Assembly: GCA_964475115.1 (NCBI GenBank)
Contig: CAYYVJ010000004.1
Location: forward strand, 1 to 54,277
From: CAYYVJ01 sp964475115
Lineage (GTDB): Bacteria; Bacillota; Clostridia; Lachnospirales; Lachnospiraceae
Direction of reading: 5' to 3'
Length of the DNA: 54,277 bases
Shown: one piece after another, positions 52,050 through 54,277 of the stretch
Numbering within the stretch: the first letter of the stretch is position 1
Layout: every line of letters begins with the position of its first letter
Notes under the pieces: model-generated
Databases searched by the model: none
What the model saw: the letters and a program-made list of their open reading frames with translations, nothing else
Told to the model about the DNA's origin: nothing
Made by a program: the position numbers and the translations under genes

Positions 52050-53336
52050 TTATTTAGATAATACCATTTTTACAGCTTTGAAAAAACCAATTTTATTTCC
52101 ATAATTCAATGTACCCATATGATAAATTCTTATGGCAACATGTGACATGAAGTACATGGTAGCAATAAGTAATGCCAATGAAATCGCTAATTCCCACACC
52201 GGTACTGTAGTTAATGAATATCTTATAAACATAGATATTGGTGATGTAAATGGAATAATCGAAATAATTCTCATCATTATTCCATTTGGAAAGTTGATTC
52301 CAAAAGAGCTTAACATAAATGCAATAATAAAGACAAATTGAATTGGTGTCATTGCACTATTTACTTCTTCTACTTTACTAACAAGTGCACCTACTGCTGC
52401 ATACAAGAAATAATACATGAGAGAGCCAAATAAAGCAAATAGTAAATATACCACGATTGTGTCAAGTGTCATACTTTCCTTTATTAAGTTTAAAAGAAAT
52501 TCGGGGTAATTTATTTGATTTAGAAAAACACCAATTACTGCTGCAAGTAAAGTCAATACCATTTGCCCAACACTTACCACTGTTGAGGCAAAAACCTTTC
52601 CAAAAATAAGATTAACAGGTGAGGTATTTGTAATAAGAAGCTCCATGGTTCTATCATTTTTCTCCCTAGCAACAGAAGTGGCAACAGAATTACCATATAA
52701 AATAACAATCATATAAATAGCAAACATCCCCACATATGCAAATGCGTATCCTGTAGAAGCATTTTTTCCTAAGGTTTCTATTTCTGCCTCAACATACACA
52801 TCCTCCGCCGCATATACCTTTGCAGGGTCAATTCCTTCTTTTAACAAGGCTTGATCTCTATTAAATCTTCTCAATTGTTCTGAAATCATAGAGCTACTTT
52901 GATCATACATTGAAAGATCATTTGCAATTAGTTTATAACTAGTAAGTGATGATAATAGAATTCCTTTTTCTACATCACCATTTTCTACGGCATTTCTTAA
53001 TTCCACTTCATTTGAATAGAAGAAAGATTGATTAAAAGGATAAACCTTTTTTATCACTTCATTATCTATATTTTCGTCTAAAATAACATAGCCAAACTCA
53101 TTATCCAGATAAGGAGTTGGCTCTAATTGTACTTCCTCTAATTGATCTACAGGAGATGTAATAGGAGCATCTGGTTCTTTTGTGGCATTTCCTTCTCCTG
53201 AAAATAAAAACAAAAAGGTGGGAATACAAGTTGCAACAAAAATAAATGTGATAATAATAATGGTAGTAAACATAACACTTTTTTGTTTTAACTTATTAAA
53301 TAATTCGAAACGAAATACCGTAAGCATATCCCTCAT
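52050..53336 (-). CDS. ABC-2 type exporter permease (NatB/YhaP-like)
   Basis: A 428-residue protein: one N-terminal span, an extracytoplasmic domain of about 150 residues (key features: acidic, DNEFGYVILDENIDNEVI), then six spans. AREKNDRTMELLITNTSPVNLIFGKV is the conserved cytoplasmic coupling segment of NatB/YhaP-like ABC-2 permeases (key residues E-x-x-x-T-x-E-L-L). GGAGGTG lies 7 nt before the ATG, and the gene overlaps its ATPase by one base. Families of this type export sodium, peptides or other toxic molecules; the substrate is not evident. Confidence 0.88.
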   Translation of the reverse strand: MRDMLTVFRFELFNKLKQKSVMFTTIIIITFIFVATCIPTFLFLFSGEGNATKEPDAPITSPVDQLEEVQLEPTPYLDNEFGYVILDENIDNEVIKKVYPFNQSFFYSNEVELRNAVENGDVEKGILLSSLTSYKLIANDLSMYDQSSSMISEQLRRFNRDQALLKEGIDPAKVYAAEDVYVEAEIETLGKNASTGYAFAYVGMFAIYMIVILYGNSVATSVAREKNDRTMELLITNTSPVNLIFGKVFASTVVSVGQMVLTLLAAVIGVFLNQINYPEFLLNLIKESMTLDTIVVYLLFALFGSLMYYFLYAAVGALVSKVEEVNSAMTPIQFVFIIAFMLSSFGINFPNGIMMRIISIIPFTSPISMFIRYSLTTVPVWELAISLALLIATMYFMSHVAIRIYHMGTLNYGNKIGFFKAVKMVLSK

Positions 53337-54271
53337 TATCTTTCACCTCCTATAGACATTGAAATATTTTTTTCACTTTCTAGCTGAATAAAAATGTCCT
53401 CTAAACTTGGTTCATAATAACTAAATAATTCAATCGGAAGATTTTTCTCTATCACTTCTAGAAGAAAACGATTTGGACTTAAATCTTCTTGGCATTCTAC
53501 AATAAGAGAATCTCTATCTTTACCTATAGAAATTTTTTCTATATCTGCCAACTTTGTCTCTAGTTGTTCTAATTCCATATCTAAAACACGGATTCGAAGC
53601 TTATTTTCTCCTAATCTTCGCTTTGTTTCTTTTAAATTTCCACTTAAAATAATTCGACCATTCTGAATAAATGTTATATCATCACAAAATTCTTCTACAT
53701 GACCCATTTGATGACTTGAAAATATTACAAGACGATTTCTCTTGATAAAATCTCGAATCAAATCTTTTAATACTCCTGCATTTACTGGATCTAGTCCACT
53801 AAAAGGTTCATCTAATATCAAGATATCTGGTTCATTCAGTACCGCTTGTAAAATTTGTATCTTTTGCTGGTTACCTTTTGAAAGAGTATCTAAATTTTTC
53901 TTTGCGTATTCTTCTAATCCCAAATAATCTAACCACTTATAGGCAGATTTCTTAGCCTCTCCCCTTGACATATGCTTTAGTTCTCCAAAATAGATTAGCT
54001 GATCAAGAATGGAAACTTTAGCATACATACCTCTCTCTTCTGGCAAATATCCGATTTTATAATCATTTGGCCTGAAAAGTTTACCATCAAGAAGAAACTC
54101 TCCTGAATCCGGCTCAAACACATTCATCAAAGCCCTAATAGTAGTTGTTTTTCCAGCACCATTCCTACCTAAAAAGCCCATTGCCTTTCCACTCTCTACC
54201 CGAAAACTTACATCATGTAAGATTTGCTTTCCTGAAAAGCTTTTATTAATCCCCTTTACTTCTAGTATCAT
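53336..54271 (-). CDS. ABC transporter ATP-binding protein with DUF4162 tail (NatA/YhaQ-like)
   Basis: A 311-residue ATPase: Walker A GRNGAGKTTT, signature LSKGNQQKIQ, Walker B ILILDEPFSGLDP, switch His in SSHQMGHVEE, then a C-terminal DUF4162 domain (about 215-305). That layout is typical of exporters such as NatA and YhaQ. The gene seems complete: MILEVKGINKSF is a normal start, six bases from the window edge, so the ribosome site and promoter are outside view. It is coupled to the permease by a one-base overlap. Confidence 0.93.
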   Translation of the reverse strand: MILEVKGINKSFSGKQILHDVSFRVESGKAMGFLGRNGAGKTTTIRALMNVFEPDSGEFLLDGKLFRPNDYKIGYLPEERGMYAKVSILDQLIYFGELKHMSRGEAKKSAYKWLDYLGLEEYAKKNLDTLSKGNQQKIQILQAVLNEPDILILDEPFSGLDPVNAGVLKDLIRDFIKRNRLVIFSSHQMGHVEEFCDDITFIQNGRIILSGNLKETKRRLGENKLRIRVLDMELEQLETKLADIEKISIGKDRDSLIVECQEDLSPNRFLLEVIEKNLPIELFSYYEPSLEDIFIQLESEKNISMSIGGER

Positions 54272-54277
54272 AACTGC

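Noticed and set aside
1..54277. tRNA, rRNA, CRISPR arrays, insertion sequences, prophage or origin features
   Set aside because: I looked for clover-leaf patterns, repeat-spacer arrays, transposase or integrase motifs and DnaA-box clusters and saw none; a covariance-model tRNA scan would be the decisive check.

Overview
The window is about 54.3 kb of AT-rich DNA from a low-GC, endospore-forming anaerobic Firmicute, most likely a plant-polysaccharide-degrading member of the Lachnospiraceae (Lachnoclostridium / Clostridium phytofermentans-like). The grounds are a small acid-soluble spore protein gene, a DUF4364 gene, the order rho-rpmE-yqhQ-prmC-prfA, the order tig-clpP-clpX-lon-ysxC, and a secreted pectate lyase with choline-binding-type wall repeats. 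This placement is inferred from gene content, not from a marker tree. Nearly all genes are on the minus strand; only three are on plus (DUF4364, a CYTH protein and a lipoprotein).

Layout, left to right. 1-5.1 kb: start of a DUF2935 gene, an amino-acid permease, a two-gene ABC exporter and a CcdA-TlpA fusion. 5.3-9.4 kb: a very large multidomain pectate lyase (PL9-like) with a 100-N assembly gap inside a duplicated N-terminal module. 9.8-14.6 kb: translation and transcription termination housekeeping genes (prfA, prmC, yqhQ, rpmE, rho). 14.8-19.4 kb: L-rhamnose catabolism (rhaD, rhaA, rhaB) and an AraC-type regulator. 19.6-26.4 kb: DUF4364, then the protein quality-control cluster ysxC, lon, clpX, clpP, tig. 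26.6-29.6 kb: a spore protein gene, then a DJ-1 / MurT-like / GatD-like operon preceded by a short structured leader. 29.8-34.2 kb: a CYTH protein, a second ClpX-like ATPase, an HtrA protease and a lipoprotein. 34.2-50.9 kb: a tightly packed 12-gene surface-polysaccharide operon, read from a ThDP enzyme at 50.9 kb down to an LCP ligase at 34.2 kb. 51.1-54.3 kb: a polyprenyl-phosphate-type glycosyltransferase behind an ABC-2 exporter.

How the genes work together. The secreted pectate lyase and the rhamnose pathway fit growth on pectin (homogalacturonan plus rhamnose-bearing rhamnogalacturonan). The polysaccharide operon contains an initiating sugar-phosphate transferase, UDP-glucose dehydrogenase, GT2 enzymes, two large GT-C-like membrane proteins, an AglD-like/GT4 fusion, a Wzx-like flippase and an LCP ligase. 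That is enough for lipid-linked assembly, export and wall attachment, but no recognisable Wzy polymerase is present.

The most interesting points are: (i) a MurT/GatD-like pair whose GatD subunit has lost both the catalytic Cys and His; (ii) a second ClpX that keeps the pore loop and a ClpP-docking-like loop but has lost the RKH substrate loop; (iii) a roughly 75-nt two-hairpin leader RNA ending in a terminator before the DJ-1 operon; and (iv) a 42-codon, Cys-containing ORF within structured sequence, stop-start coupled to yqhQ.
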